From positions 498,501-562,500 of the forward strand of contig JAOTOL010001346.1 of NCBI GenBank assembly GCA_034440575.1: a stretch of DNA of 64,000 bases, in the 5' to 3' direction. The notes beneath the pieces were generated by a model that saw only the letters and a list, made by a program, of their open reading frames with translations, ran no database searches and was not told the DNA's origin. Below, piece after piece: positions 48,056-60,049 of the stretch. Both the position numbers and the translations under genes were made by a program. How positions within the stretch are numbered: the stretch's first letter is position 1; every line of letters begins with the position of its first letter. The stretch comes from Imbricaverruca yamaguchii. Lineage: Eukaryota; Arthropoda; Thecostraca; Neoverrucidae.

Positions 48056-50560
48056 TTCAGTAAGTTCTTTCTGATTATTTGCATCTGCACACCGTACACA
48101 TGTCGATGTGGGCCCGCTGTCCGCATGTGTCGGGGTGAGCTCGACATCTCGTAAACGACATGCCGACATCGAGCCGCCCTCGGCCCGACATGGGCATACT
48201 GGTCTGACATCCCACTCTCCAGCCGACAGCGGGTCCTAACGTCCCGACAGCAGCTTAATAGCGGTCCCACGTTGCCTGGGTGTCGGCTGCATGTCGGCTT
48301 GGCGGACATTCCACTCAACAGCAGACGGTAGGCCACTGGGGTCCAGATAGCGGAACGACGTTGGTCTGCTGTCGGCATGTTCACTCGGCAATGACCAATG
48401 TAAATGTCTTCCCTGTCCTTGACATGCCTGTCATAACCTGTCCCTGATATATCTGACTTTCATCAACCTCGGACACGATCAATCTCAGAATGGCTTCGCG
48501 CTTTTGCCATTTTTATTGTTGAGACCATGAGCATTAAATTAGGCGTCAGTGGCCAACAACAATAGCATAAGTGGGAGCTTTGTAGAATTATTGGCGTTGC
48601 CAGCGTTGCCAACAAGTGATTCAACCACCTTGCTATATGCTAACAGCATGCAATGAATGATAACCATAAAAATTAGCAAGATGGATTGCGAACAGCGACA
48701 TAAACGGCTCACAAAAGTAACCCGGCGCGAAATTTCACAGAACGTTCCGTGGCTGCAGTCCAAGAAATATGCAACGTCATAATCCACGGAATCCGTGGAA
48801 TGAAGACAAAGAACGCATCCTAAGACCCCGGATACCCGATAAACACTAGCGAGGTAACACTGGGAATGTTCTTAGTTGATAGCATAATATGTACTGCGTG
48901 AGCACTCTATATTCTAATTAGGGTCGGATCCATGAATTGTCATGGGAGAGGGGTATTTGTCTGGGGGCGCCATTTCTTAGTAGGTATACCCTACGAAAAT
49001 ATATGAAGGGGCGCCTACGGCCGAAAATTCGTTTATCAGTGGAGGGAGTGTGTACTTGAGCACAATGAAGGGGTGTTTCTGGCTAAAAAAATATGAAGGG
49101 GAGCACTCGAGCCTTCCTGGAGGGACGCAGGTTCCAAATTCCACGTGGACATGTCCCTGAATCCGCCGACCATCCCTGAATCCGCACGACCATCCTTGAG
49201 GGCATGGGTTGACGCTCAGACAGGGGTGTTGCTTTATATACTTTCGAGGGGACGAGTGCCACATCAATGTTGGGTTTTCCCCGGCCAATTTCCAGGCATT
49301 TTTGTGGAAGGGGCATGTATCAAGCCACTGGATGATCCCCCAGGGTTGCATTCAGATGAAAATTCCGATAGGGGCGTAATTGGGGTCTTGGGAGGGAGAC
49401 TTCGGCTGAAAATTCAAGGGGTTCACTGAACGATTCTAAGGGGCACATTTTCATCTAAGGGCCTTTAGCTGGAAAAGTATAAAGGGTTTCACTCGAGTCT
49501 TACTGCAGGTTCACTTTTCCTGGTAAGATGGCCGCCACCTTGCCATGAGCAGACACGTGTTCCCTATGCCCTCGGTATCTATATCTGCAAGGGGATAAAC
49601 GGCAGGGACATGGCAGGTAGGAATGCAGGCTTAGTGGAGAATAGATGATAAGGTTTTTGCTTGATATCTGCATATATATCAAAACAAGTTTTTGCTTCAT
49701 ATATGAATATCATTTGACATTGGTATAGTCATTTCCACCACTTAGAAAGCCCCAGCATCATCGCTTTACATCCACAACACACTTCGCAGCGCCTACCAGC
49801 GCCGCCGTTCTGCCCATATGCGCCGCCGACGGGACAGTTTTGAAAAGTCCGAGTCGTTTATCTAGTTATAGATAGAGGTCAATGCTTATTTTACTTATTC
49901 TACCCACAAACATTGTACAAGCTTCTGCTGTTTGTACGCACCACATAACGCAGGATTTGAAACAAAAATGTTGGTTGCTGCATTACCAACATAATAGATT
50001 ACCTACCTTTCTAACCTTCACTTTCGTTAAAATTGGCAACATCTCAGCACCACAAGCACTCGCCTTAGTATCCATGACGCGAGTGGGTTGAAAAACTTCG
50101 CATGGAACAACTCAACGTATGGTTGTGGGTACTTTTGGGCATGCTTGGCCGCTTCGAGACCGTCACATATGTGACGTCATTGCTACGAGGATTTAAATCG
50201 ATGGCAACCCCGTAGTGTAATTATTATATTAGGCTGTAAATGATTCTCTTATGACAAACATCACAGCCTTGTCTGCGAAGTATTAGTACCGCTATTTAGC
50301 AACAAACAAAAAACATTACGAGAAACGCTTCGAAACTCATTTTGTGACAGAATTGATTCAACAGCATGGCAGTTCCCACAGTGCACACTAGCAGAGCGAT
50401 ACAAATATACACCTACAGTGTAGGTACAATTTACCGTTAACATACCAATAGAGCATGCGGTTGTGTACTTAAGAAAATGGTTGCTTAACATCTTTACACC
50501 TGCATTAGCTTGACTTTCTTTCTTCATCACCTTGAAGAGATTTCTGGAACTACTCAGCCT
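48056..50560. other. Intron 1, degenerate CCGACA repeats then unique
   Basis: 48.09-48.38 kb has diverged ATGTCGGCWTGGCGGACATYCCACTC-like units (core CGGACATCCCACTC). 48.4-50.56 kb shows old repeat phrases near 49.0-49.5 kb shared with 57.9-58.0 kb (GACAGGGGTRTTGCTTT...CAATGTTGG). TGACGTCA at 50172-50179. Confidence 0.45.
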
Positions 50561-50564
50561 TAAC

Positions 50565-51690
50565 CCGCGCCGTACCGGGGGTCTTCAACAGCCCCCCCCC
50601 CCCCCCCCTCAGATTTTTCGCGTATAGTGAACGAACGGCGCGAGCCATCACGCCGAAATTTGACATACCTTTTCCCACATCAATTTGGCATGTTATGTCA
50701 AACTTTTGAAGTCAAGTCATCTAGAGACAGCGAGTTATCTAGGTCAAGTGAGGTCACCTCCAAAAAAGTTAAACCAGTCGTCACGCTTTAACGGATGCAG
50801 ATATATGAATGAAACTTTCAGCGTTTGCTAATTTTTAGGGATGCAACAAAACGAGGAAATTTCCAATTTTTCCGGTTTTGACTACTTATACCTTTTGCAT
50901 ATTTGCCTATTAGAGTTCAAATCGAAGATTTGGCTAAAGTAAGCATGTTTATGGGAGCAATTTGACTTTCAACGTTTCTCGGTCTCCTCTACCGATTAGA
51001 AAAGGAAAATTTTTAAAAAAACTTTGAAAACTACAAATTTTTAAATTTCGAAAAAATGTTTCTTTTTGGTGGGGGAGCAAAACAATTGATAGCTCTGGTA
51101 GACTTCGCTGTCCTTTCCTGATTCCAAATAATTTGTATTTTTAAATATCCCCAAAATGATCTCCCCAGAGCCAAAAACATAATGTAAGTCGTGAAAAGTC
51201 GTAAAAATCTAGCCCCCGGTAGCGTCACTTTCGAGGGAAGTTGTTTTGGAGGGTGGACCCGGACCCTACTCGTCGAGCGCCTTCCGATAACACCTCTTTC
51301 GTTTTCGTACGACGCTTAGTTTGGATTATAGAGTGGAGTTACTCTCCCCCCCCCGGGACGGGGTGTGAGGATCTGACCGGAGAGACGGGGTTAATCTGCC
51401 TCATCTCGGGTCATCTTATGCCACCCCCTAAGGTTTTCCGCGAAGAGAAAGAAACGGCGCGTGACAGCACGCCGAAAATTTCGCACATCTTTTCCCACAT
51501 CAATTACGTCCAGATTAATATGCATCAGTCGTGATCCCACAATCCCTAGTGATGTCACTTTTGGGGTGTGGTAAATATGATGGTAGTTTTGGCCCTACTA
51601 ATCAGGTGCTTTCCGATGACACCACTTTCGTGTTTGCGTAATGCTTAGTATGGAAATTAGAGGAGGTATAAAATTCCCCCTCCCCTCTCA
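50565..51690 (+). repeat. Dispersed repeat family R1, longest copy
   Basis: Begins after a C18 run (50592). The AACGGCGCG...CACGCCGAAA module occurs twice (50634 and 51453) and the CGAGCGCCTTCCGATAACACC module twice (51273 and about 51604), so the copy is partly duplicated. Same family as 15.64 kb (+) and 27.2 kb (-). Confidence 0.82.
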
Positions 51691-51696
51691 GAGACT

Positions 51697-51860
51697 GGTT
51701 GGTTGGTTGTTGGTTTTACGACACATCGACCGTTCAGTCATGTAGTATCGCCAATATCTCACGCCGATTGGCCGCGGGCGAAAAGTAGCGACAGGTGAGG
51801 CTCGAACCAATGATGATGCACAAGGTGCGCCGCCTGGGTGAGCCAGACTCACTAGCCTGC
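51697..51860 (-). repeat. tRNA-derived SINE
   Basis: Minus-strand box B GGTTCGAGCCTC (51797-51808), a weaker box A near 51840, and the tail GTCGTAAAACCAACAACCAACC. Tail shared with the SINE at 29.24 kb. Confidence 0.65.
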
Positions 51861-51885
51861 GAATTTGCTCTGGTATCACAGACAC

Positions 51886-52237
51886 GCGACAGGACCACCA
51901 GGCAAGACAGCGATCTGCACGTGCCCAGGTCGCGAACCAACATGGGCAAGCGACGTTTTTGTAGCCGTGCGGCTAGACTCTACAATGCCTTACTTCCCGA
52001 TCTGACGCGGTTACCTATCCCTCTGCTTGGACCGCACCTAAAGCGTCACCTGCGTAGGAACCCGGATTGTGGAGGCACTTAGCGCCTTATTTTTTGTGTC
52101 TGCTTTTATGACTGCTTGTAGACGATATCTGAATGTATGATACCTTTGCCGACCTCTTTTTGATTTGCATGACGTGAGACGCCAGGAGCTAATTGTGGAT
52201 GGCCTTAATACATGTCTGTCTGTCTGTCTGTCTGTCA
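51886..52237 (+). mobile_element. 3' end of a non-LTR retrotransposon (LINE)
   Basis: Open frame ending at 52082 carries SRTNMGKRRFCSRAARLYN and then PLLGPHLKRHLR, the typical C-terminal tail that follows reverse transcriptase in many LINEs (RTxYGxRSFxxxAPxLWNSLP...FKxxLKxHL). A 3'UTR of about 130 bp ends in (TCTG)5, the microsatellite tail expected for such elements. 5'-truncated. Confidence 0.75.
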
Positions 52238-53885
52238 AACATATTGAACATATCAAACAAACAGCCTGCTGTACCATTGCATATGGTTACTGCAGCATGT
52301 GAAATATTGCTGACAAATGTCCCCTTTTGTGCCATGTGAGGGATAATGCATTTATATATAGTACACCCAGATCTGCATTATTAATTTCCAGATTTTATCG
52401 TCCAGCTACAGGTCTCTATTGCAACTTTTCATCATCTTGAGGATGGTGGTCAGGACCACTAAAATTATTGTTGATCACCTGGCAGGCTTGCAAAACTATT
52501 CAGATTATGCTTATCAATTGAGCAGTTTGCTGGGTCACTGCTACTGCATTGCTGTGAATGGTTGGTGTGGCATGTTAAATATAGCTGGAAAGTTTTAGTA
52601 AGTTTTACAGTGGCAATTTGCTCATTGCCAGGTCAATAAAGACCCTTACAAACATAAAAGTTGTTTGTGTTTGGAATAAAATATTTCAGATATGAAATAA
52701 AATGAATATCAAACAGCATTTAATATTAATAAGCAATTAGTATAAGTCACTATTGTTGATTGATTATTTGGGCTTAAGGGTGCGCCAACTATGAGGTCAT
52801 TTGGTGCCCAGAAGTCACTATTGTGTTTTTCTCTTTAGCAACATTCACATCTACAACAACCAATTGTTGTTTGGTAGTGTGCAGAAAATCATGCTGAAGG
52901 GAGTTTTCTGGTACAATTTGAACTAACCATTCATCTCTTCTGCAGCAATCAAACAAATCAGCCAGTGCATGAACATCCTAGATGATTCAAGTGTATGAAC
53001 ATTGTCTATGACAGCACAATAGGGCATGATTGGAGGAGTTTGAAATTGTTGATGTGTGTGTTATGCAATATCAGGTGAATGGTGCCAGATGGGCTGGCAT
53101 ATGCCATCAGAACTTAAGATAATTGATTGCATGCACTTCTAGTATCTTTTCAAGATAGGCTTAACCCAGATGGGCCCCTGTGACCCTTATTAAGCCTGAA
53201 CCCATTATCAACTGTTTGAACTTTATACTATTTTTGAGTTGTGGTGGACATATTTACTGCTCAGGCAGTGTGATCATATCCATAGAATTAGGCATATATG
53301 CATACACTTAGCAGATGTCACTGGTAAAAGCTCATTTGTTATCAAAAGTGTTCTGATAATTAAATAAACTACTGTCATTTGTTTTTCATGATGTCAGGTG
53401 TGCCTGCTCTATCCTATTCCTGAGCACACATGTCCTGGGAGCAAGAAACCTTTCTAAAACAGTCTTTTGTCTTTGATAGTGAGTGAAAGGCAATGCATTT
53501 TTCAATGGCATGTGCAGATCATTATTATTCAGTTCCTGGTTATCAAAGTACATCTTCATGACTGTTGTGGTAAGGCCAGGTTTATAAAACAGAAGTGTGT
53601 ACACCTGAAAAGGCTGTGAGTCACTCCATTTGGAATTCTCAAGTGAAAAGTGCTGGAAGGGAATCGCCATAGTATCATGCTAGATGATAAAGCATGGCAG
53701 ACAGAGCACACAACATTATCATCAGGTAGTGTGAAAAAGGAGATCCATGAAGCTTTTCTCCATGGTGCATGCTCTGGTAGGAATACCTGATGCCAATGAT
53801 AGCATCAATCATGCATTACTCATATTATTGCAGTATAAGGTAACCACAAGACATGCCTTACACACATCTTACCAGCACACACATG

Positions 53886-54040
53886 GTCAAATGGCCAAGT
53901 GGCTAAGGTGCCATGCTCTATGTTCTGAAGGTCCATGGTTCAAAACTTGTACCACTCAAGACATTTTCCAATCCTGCTGCCATCAGCAAAACTGTGTGGG
54001 TAGCACCATTAGCAGCAATTGTGCACTAAGTGTGTTGTGA
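53886..54040 (+). repeat. tRNA-derived SINE or tRNA pseudogene (Ser/Leu-like)
   Basis: Box A TGGCCAAGTGGCTAAGG and box B GGTTCAAAACTTG, with about 75 bp of tRNA-like head followed by a body. The CpG expected in box B is decayed to CA, in keeping with the surrounding CpG loss. Confidence 0.65.
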
Positions 54041-54084
54041 ACATCCTATAAAAAAATACACATTTTACCTCCATGAAGCATACA

Positions 54085-54795
54085 AAGATGTTAGGTTTGG
54101 TTAGGTTATGCTGTTTGGCATTTGTCCTTTTCAACAGCAGTTCAGGCTAGGCAAGGTTAGGCTATGTTTTTCATTTGATAAATTTTAGAAAAGAAACTAG
54201 TGTTCAGAAATGTCTCCTTAAAATACAACATGTTGTTTTGCATGGGAGGCTAGGCTAGGTTACCCTAGTGATGCCACATTTTTTTACTTCATTTTTAATG
54301 CCGCTTTTATGCTATATTACCCAACTCCAAGCCCTTCTTTGTGTGCAATTTTTTTTGTAAATTTGTGCTTTAAGTTGTTTTATGAATTCCTGAAATTTAT
54401 CATTCATATACAATGCTTATCACTATGACTAGGATGATTTAACCACTAATTTGTGTGCAAATGCTTCCTCATTAGGTTATGAGCAAAATAATTTCGAAGA
54501 GGATTTCAGTTACCTAACATTGCATCAAAAGAAATGCTTTTAAAATCAAATATAAAGGCATCATAATATGGCTTGACCCCCCCCCTTACGATACAAATTC
54601 AAAAGAAAATAGCAAAAACAAATATTTTCTGAAAACTTTCCAAATTTAAAGAACCTAACCAAACCTAACCATACATCGGGTGCTTTTGAGAAGAACTAAC
54701 TTTTCAAACTTCAAACAGAAAATAATGTTAAGAAAACTTCCAAAATGTACAACTTAAAAACATAAATCAACCTAACCAAACCTAACCCATTTGCT
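54085..54795. repeat. Degenerate TTAGG-like interstitial telomeric repeats
   Basis: GGTTTGGTTAGGTTATG (54095), GGCTAGGCAAGGTTAGG, GGCTAGGCTAGGTTACC, then on the other strand AACCTAACCAAACCTAACC (54651-54670, 54768-54788). TTAGG is the arthropod telomere unit. Similar text is at 61.32-62.0 kb. Confidence 0.7.
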
Positions 54796-55329
54796 AGCTT
54801 CACGGAGGCAAATGTGTACCAAAAATTGTCTTGTTTACCACCTTAAAGCACAATACCATCTATCATTCCTCCAAAATGAAAAGTATGCATTTGCAGGGGA
54901 GATGGATGGCCACATCATGTGGCTCACTTTTATAAACATAGCATTAGTGAAATAAATTTCAAGAAATTAGAAATACATTCAATTGCAAATTCAGCAAAGC
55001 AAATTCAGCAAATCTGCTTGGTGACTGTCGATTGTGTTGACTGTTAACAACAAATCAGTATCTTCCTGTATGCATTATTTTCTTGCTTGCCTAATTTGCA
55101 CCAGCCTCTTGCCAGCACCACTGTGACAGAGCTGCTTACTGTACATGCTAAGACACACCAAGACAGCTACCTCTTGAGACTGCCCATGACAGGCAAAGAT
55201 CACACACAGGATTAGATGCAATCAAGATTGCCATGATTTACAGACTGGGTAGCATGCTATAATCTGATGTTCTTGAACAAACTTCATTAATGTTACATCA
55301 CTACATTCCATCATATGGACAACACTTAC

Positions 55330-55461
55330 CCATCCCAAGCCTGTTTGAGTTGCCTTTGTGTATCTGGTAGCTGCCTTCAGCATGAGGTCACGAACTGACC
55401 CATTTCCATCTCCACATGGAACAACCACTCTGACTGCTCCAAAGCACACAGTCACTTTCAT
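55330..55461 (-). CDS. par-3: par-3/bazooka coding exon 1 (start codon, first half of CR1)
   Basis: First coding exon, 44 codons. It opens MKVTVCFGAVRVVVPCGDG, almost the same as the start of vertebrate PARD3 and very close to fly Baz (MKVTVCFGDVRILVPCGSG), which fixes both gene identity and start codon. The basic/hydrophobic first strands of the CR1 oligomerisation domain are here. The exon ends GLGW at donor TGG|GTAAGT, phase 0, and joins PNDSW of exon 2. The protein is the scaffold of the Par-3/Par-6/aPKC complex at the apical cortex and junctions. The next exon is 42.7 kb away. The exon lies in a CpG desert and has one CpG in 132 nt, whereas exons 2-6 of the same gene are CpG-rich. An AG just before the ATG (ATTAG|C) could be an acceptor for a 5'UTR intron. 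Confidence 0.95.
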
Positions 55462-56054
55462 GCTAATGTTCCTCCACAGCCAATGACACTACCACTGCCT
55501 CATGTTTCTTCCAATAGGAGGAATGACAAATTGGAATGGAATGTTGCTTCCTGAGATGACTCAGCTGATACCTGGAACAAGATTAGCCATGATATGCCAA
55601 CAAATTGAAGGAGTTAAACATTGAGGTTCATGTCACAGCTAAGAAGCAGCACTACCCTATAATGCATTCCAAAAATATATCACAACCGCCTAGGTACAAC
55701 GTAGATTCCTTGGTAGGTATTAACTGCAACTAGGTACCCACCTAGGAAGGCATGCATTACAAAGCCAGAATAGGACATTCACCACCAGGAATGTCACTGA
55801 GAGCAGCATGTTCAAGCTGGCAAGTACCTATTCAGACAATTTATGATTTTCCGATATTAATTTCACATGAATTAATATCCAAAACAGATACGAATGTATT
55901 CCAATGCAAAACGGAGGGAAACGGAAATTAGGTTCAGCAAACATAGGTGTTCAGATTGCCTAACTAAATAAATACCTATATATGGTACCTACGTAAACAT
56001 CCTAGAAAACAAAACTTCGCAAAGTTCAATGAAAACACAAGAAACAACACTTAC

Positions 56055-56160
56055 TACTCCAACCCACAACCGAAATCCTCCCTTCCATAAGTAAAAGCGT
56101 TCAGCAGCGCCAGAGCAGAGCGCATTCCATATGCCAGCATTTCGGAAAGTGGCTCTGCTA
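56055..56160 (-). other. par-3: Candidate 5' UTR exon / promoter-proximal region of par-3
   Basis: On the minus strand a GTA|GTAAGT donor at 56054/56055 follows about 100 bp holding several CpGs (GCGCTCTG, GGCGCTGC, GAACGC). It lies about 600 bp upstream of the par-3 ATG and just outside the CpG desert. A non-coding first exon spliced to the ATTAG just before the ATG would fit. No TATA box seen. Inference only. Confidence 0.3.
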
Positions 56161-56475
56161 CCAAATGTACCGAAAATTAACGAATCCTAAAGGGGAAAAT
56201 CAGGATTATGTATTAATACACGGAACATGCACCACTAAAATTCCTGCTGCAGTACCCTATAGATGCTCTCCAGGCATTTTGCCTCTGGGTATCTTGGCAA
56301 AACCTAGAAGAACTGTGGGCATTACCACAAGGCTACTGGTGTGTTTAAACAACAAAGAACTAATGCTGGGTGGATTTTATCGAACGTCTGACGGTGTGGT
56401 TCTGTGTTGCTTCATGCCACTGCCTACCAAGCCAGGGTGTCGATTTGTATCCTTTTGTGAGGGCCATTAGTGGAG

Positions 56476-56517
56476 GATCAACATTAGTTGGGCCATATGG
56501 CCCCACTAATGTTGATC
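56476..56517. other. 42-bp near-perfect palindrome
   Basis: GATCAACATTAGTTGGGCCA centred on CATATG with its inverted copy. A single mismatched pair (T/G type). Confidence 0.93.
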
Positions 56518-58697
56518 TTGGCCCCTCAATGTTTATTTGCCCCCGCCCCCCCCCAATAACCTATGCTGTTTTTATGCTGATAAGAAAGCTAAAGGGAAAA
56601 AGAAAAAACACCATGCTACATAGAAAACTTAGTTGATGTTAACCAGCATATTTTTTACTACAAAGAAACATATTAGGTTTAGATAGTGGACTTACTCTCC
56701 ACCTTCTGCTGAAAAAATTGAAAATTGCGTGGAAAAAGGCAGCGAAGTAATTGGATTTCACTCCACTGTGGAAGTAAAACTTGCATCATAAAATGTTGAG
56801 ATTAGCGGATGATGATGCATTTTAAACCATGTTGTCTTTAAAAATTGTCAAGCCACTAAACAACAACTGCATTATCATACTGACGTTTGTACACCACCAA
56901 TGGCAAAACCACATGCATATGGAGCTTGAACATAATTCATTCATTTAATTCTCAATTTTCAGTCATTGTCAAACTTGCATACAATCAAGTCCAGTGAACA
57001 ATAATCACAGTTATCATTGAGATTATGGATATACAAACTAGAATTATCTTCAGCAGCCCACCCATCACATGGTGCACTGATATTTTGGTTCTGTGACTTT
57101 ACCTGTTACCGGGCGATTTTTTCCCGTTTGCGAGGATGCTGAATAAACATAAACATACACATCGTCAAATAAATATCAGAAATATTTAGGACTGAAAATA
57201 TAGTGGGCGAAAACCGATGGGTTTTTGGTTGGATGCTGGGGAGATGGGTTCCAGTATACTTCGCCCCCCCCCTTCTAATGTTTTTTTTCTTCAAAAATCG
57301 ACACCCCCGCACCGCACCTCGCCTTGCTTTTGACGGCCCCGGCACCGACTCCGACTCCGAGTAAAATGTCCCGGCGGCTCCGGCTCCGGCTCCGGCTCCG
57401 GGCAAAATGTTCCGACTCCGGCGGCTCCGGCTCCGGCTCCGCATCCCTGGTGAATATGAATGAATTTTTACTTGAATGATTTACATGTATTCCAGCATTT
57501 ACCCAGAATCAAACGATGCACCGTCTGGCGTTGCAGCGTGGTGTCCAAAGCCTATAGGTACCTATAGGCATGCTTCCAAGCCTACAGGCACCTCTGCTAT
57601 TCCTGTAGGATTTGCATTGATAAATAGCGATATAAGCATATAGGCAATGCTCCAAAGAGAATAATGTTGAAACTCAATGGCAGCACGGTTGCACTGAAAG
57701 CTACAGCACGATGTTTTCCAGAGGTTGTCAAAAAGCCCGACGGTGGGTAAGGGTCGAACTCGGCTCATCGGCAACGGAAGCCATGGCCATATTCCACCGG
57801 ATATTCCGTTGCGTCATCGCAGACGCGGACAGCTATACAGGGCGGCGCAGAGGTGCGCTGTCCGAACGCTGTCGCTGAATTTTCGGTTTGGGCGCCACGG
57901 ACAGGGGTATTACTTTGCATATGTCAAAGGGGCAGGGGTCTTGTTTTTACAGCTTTATACACCTTTGAGGAGATAAGTTCACCGCAATGTTGGTTTTGCC
58001 CTCAATATCTTCAACCTTGTACGTGGGCCTCATGGAACCCCCCCCCCCCCAATCCATTTGGTCCTGCCTACTGCCTTCATGTATTTTGCGCCCGCCACTT
58101 CTCCGATAATTTTCAGAAGTCAACGCCCGTGCGAGGAGCCACTGACCGACTCAGTCATTGATTTGGCCCCATCAATCATCGGCCCTTCCCCAAATCAGGC
58201 TGAAGCTTAACCATTGGGCCTATGCATACGTACACCAGATACAAACGGTTTTCGGTGAGTCCCCTTAAAACGGTGTGACAAATGGTTAGCCCCATCCGTG
58301 TATGTGCCATGTATTAAAAACTGAGGAAGGTTACATGGGTCACCGATAATAGCAAAACGTCGAAGTCCTGTGCCGGTTAACCATTGTCCGTGAACGACGT
58401 TGCATCACGCTCGCGAGAGCAGAGCGGTGTTACCACTAAAGAACTTCCAAGTGGATAAGGCAAGCCATACGTCGGCAACCAGCGTTTTCCCAGCTCGTGA
58501 TTAATGACCGATTGTTGACTCTTGGGTTGATGGAACGGGTGTTGTTTATGCTTTTCAGGGGAAGGTGTCCCTCATTGTTGCCGCTTGGTCCCCTGCAATA
58601 ATTGTAGCTTTTTACTTGGGTCCCTATGCATTTACCTCCTCACTCCATTCGGGCCCGCCCGTTCCTTTCATGTATTGTCCACCACTGTCCCTGCACC

Positions 58698-59746
58698 CAG
58701 TGGCGTGATCACGGGGGAATGCGAGGGAGGAAATCGATCCCCCTAGAGGGCCGGAGGGGCCCTTAAGGCGTCGATGTAGGGGATCCTTGCGGACTTCCTG
58801 GGCCGATGTGATGGGCTCCTGGACCGACGAAAGGGGGCCCGGGCTGACGGAACAGGTCCAGGCCGATGAAGAGAACCCTAAATCAACGGAGAATGCCCTC
58901 AGGAAATCATTGAGGACCCTGAGCTTGGCTAATGTGAAGGGCTTTTAGATTGACGGAGGGGGCCCGGATCGTGGAGAGGGCCCCCGAGCTGGCGAAGAGG
59001 ATTCCAATCCAATATGATGGGCTCCTGGCCTGACGTCGTAGCTGAAGCCGAAGAAATGGCCCCTTACCTAATAGACAGAGTCCAGGCACTTGGAAAGGGG
59101 CCTGCGGCTCGCGGGAAAAAGGCCCTGTATCGCCAAAGAGCACCCTTAAGACGACTGATGGGCAAACAAGGCCCCCATCGGGCCGTCAGAAACGGCCCTA
59201 TGGCTGACGGATAGGGCTCGAGCTGTACATGAGTCAGTGGCTTGATGGAGGAACCCCAAGCTGTTCAAAGAGGTCTTTCGACGTGAGAGAGGAGGCCATG
59301 GATCACTAAAGAGAGCCTCTACGCCGACGGAAGGGACCCCTGTCCGGGGGTGCACCCGGACCGTCGGAGAGGATCCAGAGCCAGTATGAAGGGTTCTGGA
59401 CCGACGGAGGTGACCAAAACCGCGCAGGGGGCCTGTTGCGTGATAGAGGAGGTCCGAGCCATTGGAGGAGACTCAGGTCAGACGGGGAGTGTCCTGAACC
59501 TTGAAAGAGGGTACCTAAGCCGACGGAGGGAGCCTGGGTCAGAAATGCAAGGCCACTGCGTTGGCTCTGGCTCACGTTGATTGAGTGGTGCTCAGCTAGC
59601 ATCGGGCCTCAGGCCGCTAAAGAGGACGCCGAGCTACGGAGACGACCAGGGCCGAATCCACCACTTTCGGAAAAGTTGGGGTCCTAATAGGGTGGATGCT
59701 CTGTTCAGATGTCCGTTTCCTTGACCAAATCCTTATTACGCCACTG
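58698..59746. mobile_element. hAT-like TIR element filled with degenerate repeats
   Basis: Left end CAGTGGCGTGATCA and right end TTATTACGCCACTG are inverted, the usual hAT-type CAGTGGCG terminus. The interior (about 58740-59690) is a diverged repeat of 35-40 bp (GACGGAGGGGGCCCGGGCC-like) with no transposase. No clear 8-bp target duplication (CCTGCACC versus GCTCATAC). Confidence 0.6.
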
Positions 59747-60049
59747 GCTCATACGCCCGTCGCTCAGAGGGACTTTTCAAAGGGGAGTCTTCAGCCAAGT
59801 TTTTACTGCCATCTATTTCGACTATGGAACACTATACTTAGTTGCAGAAAGGAAGGTGGCGCTAACATCGCCTTCGTACCCAATCGATTGTTGATTTTGG
59901 TGGCGAAACTGGTGACGCAAAGGGGAGGGTCTGCTTTTGAGGTGAGGGTGGTAAATCTGGTTCTGCCCTATGGAATTGTTTTGGTCGCGGTCGCGTGTTT
60001 CACGTGTTTGATGGTGTGGATTATTTGTTCAATGCAATTTCGGAGGGTT
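59747..60049. other. Possible Rop 5' UTR/promoter region
   Basis: CpG-containing sequence just left of the second CpG desert, with donor-like GAG|GTGAGG at about 59941-59946. Could hold a non-coding first exon of Rop. Inference. Confidence 0.2.

Larger units (their letters stand above)
52200..55686. other. CpG desert covering par-3 exon 1 and the 5' end of intron 1
   Basis: By eye about 10 CpG dinucleotides in 3.5 kb at about 38% GC, with many TpG/CpA. CpGs become frequent again right of 55687 and left of 52190. The block also holds a SINE tail near 52755-52805 (GCTTAAGGGTGCGCC) and TTAGG-like repeats. Confidence 0.85.
55462..58697. other. Divergent intergenic region between par-3 and Rop, left part
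   Basis: Normal CpG content right of 55687. The frame 56165-56470 has no recognisable family. CTCCGG/CTCCGA hexamer repeats lie at 57340-57445. Old repeat phrases at 57.9-58.0 kb match 49.2 kb. C-runs at 56537 and 58038. No other gene supported. Confidence 0.45.

Noticed and set aside
50592..50609. Long C homopolymer as a functional element
   Set aside because: Poly-C runs occur at the same place in R1 copies and elsewhere. Likely slippage.
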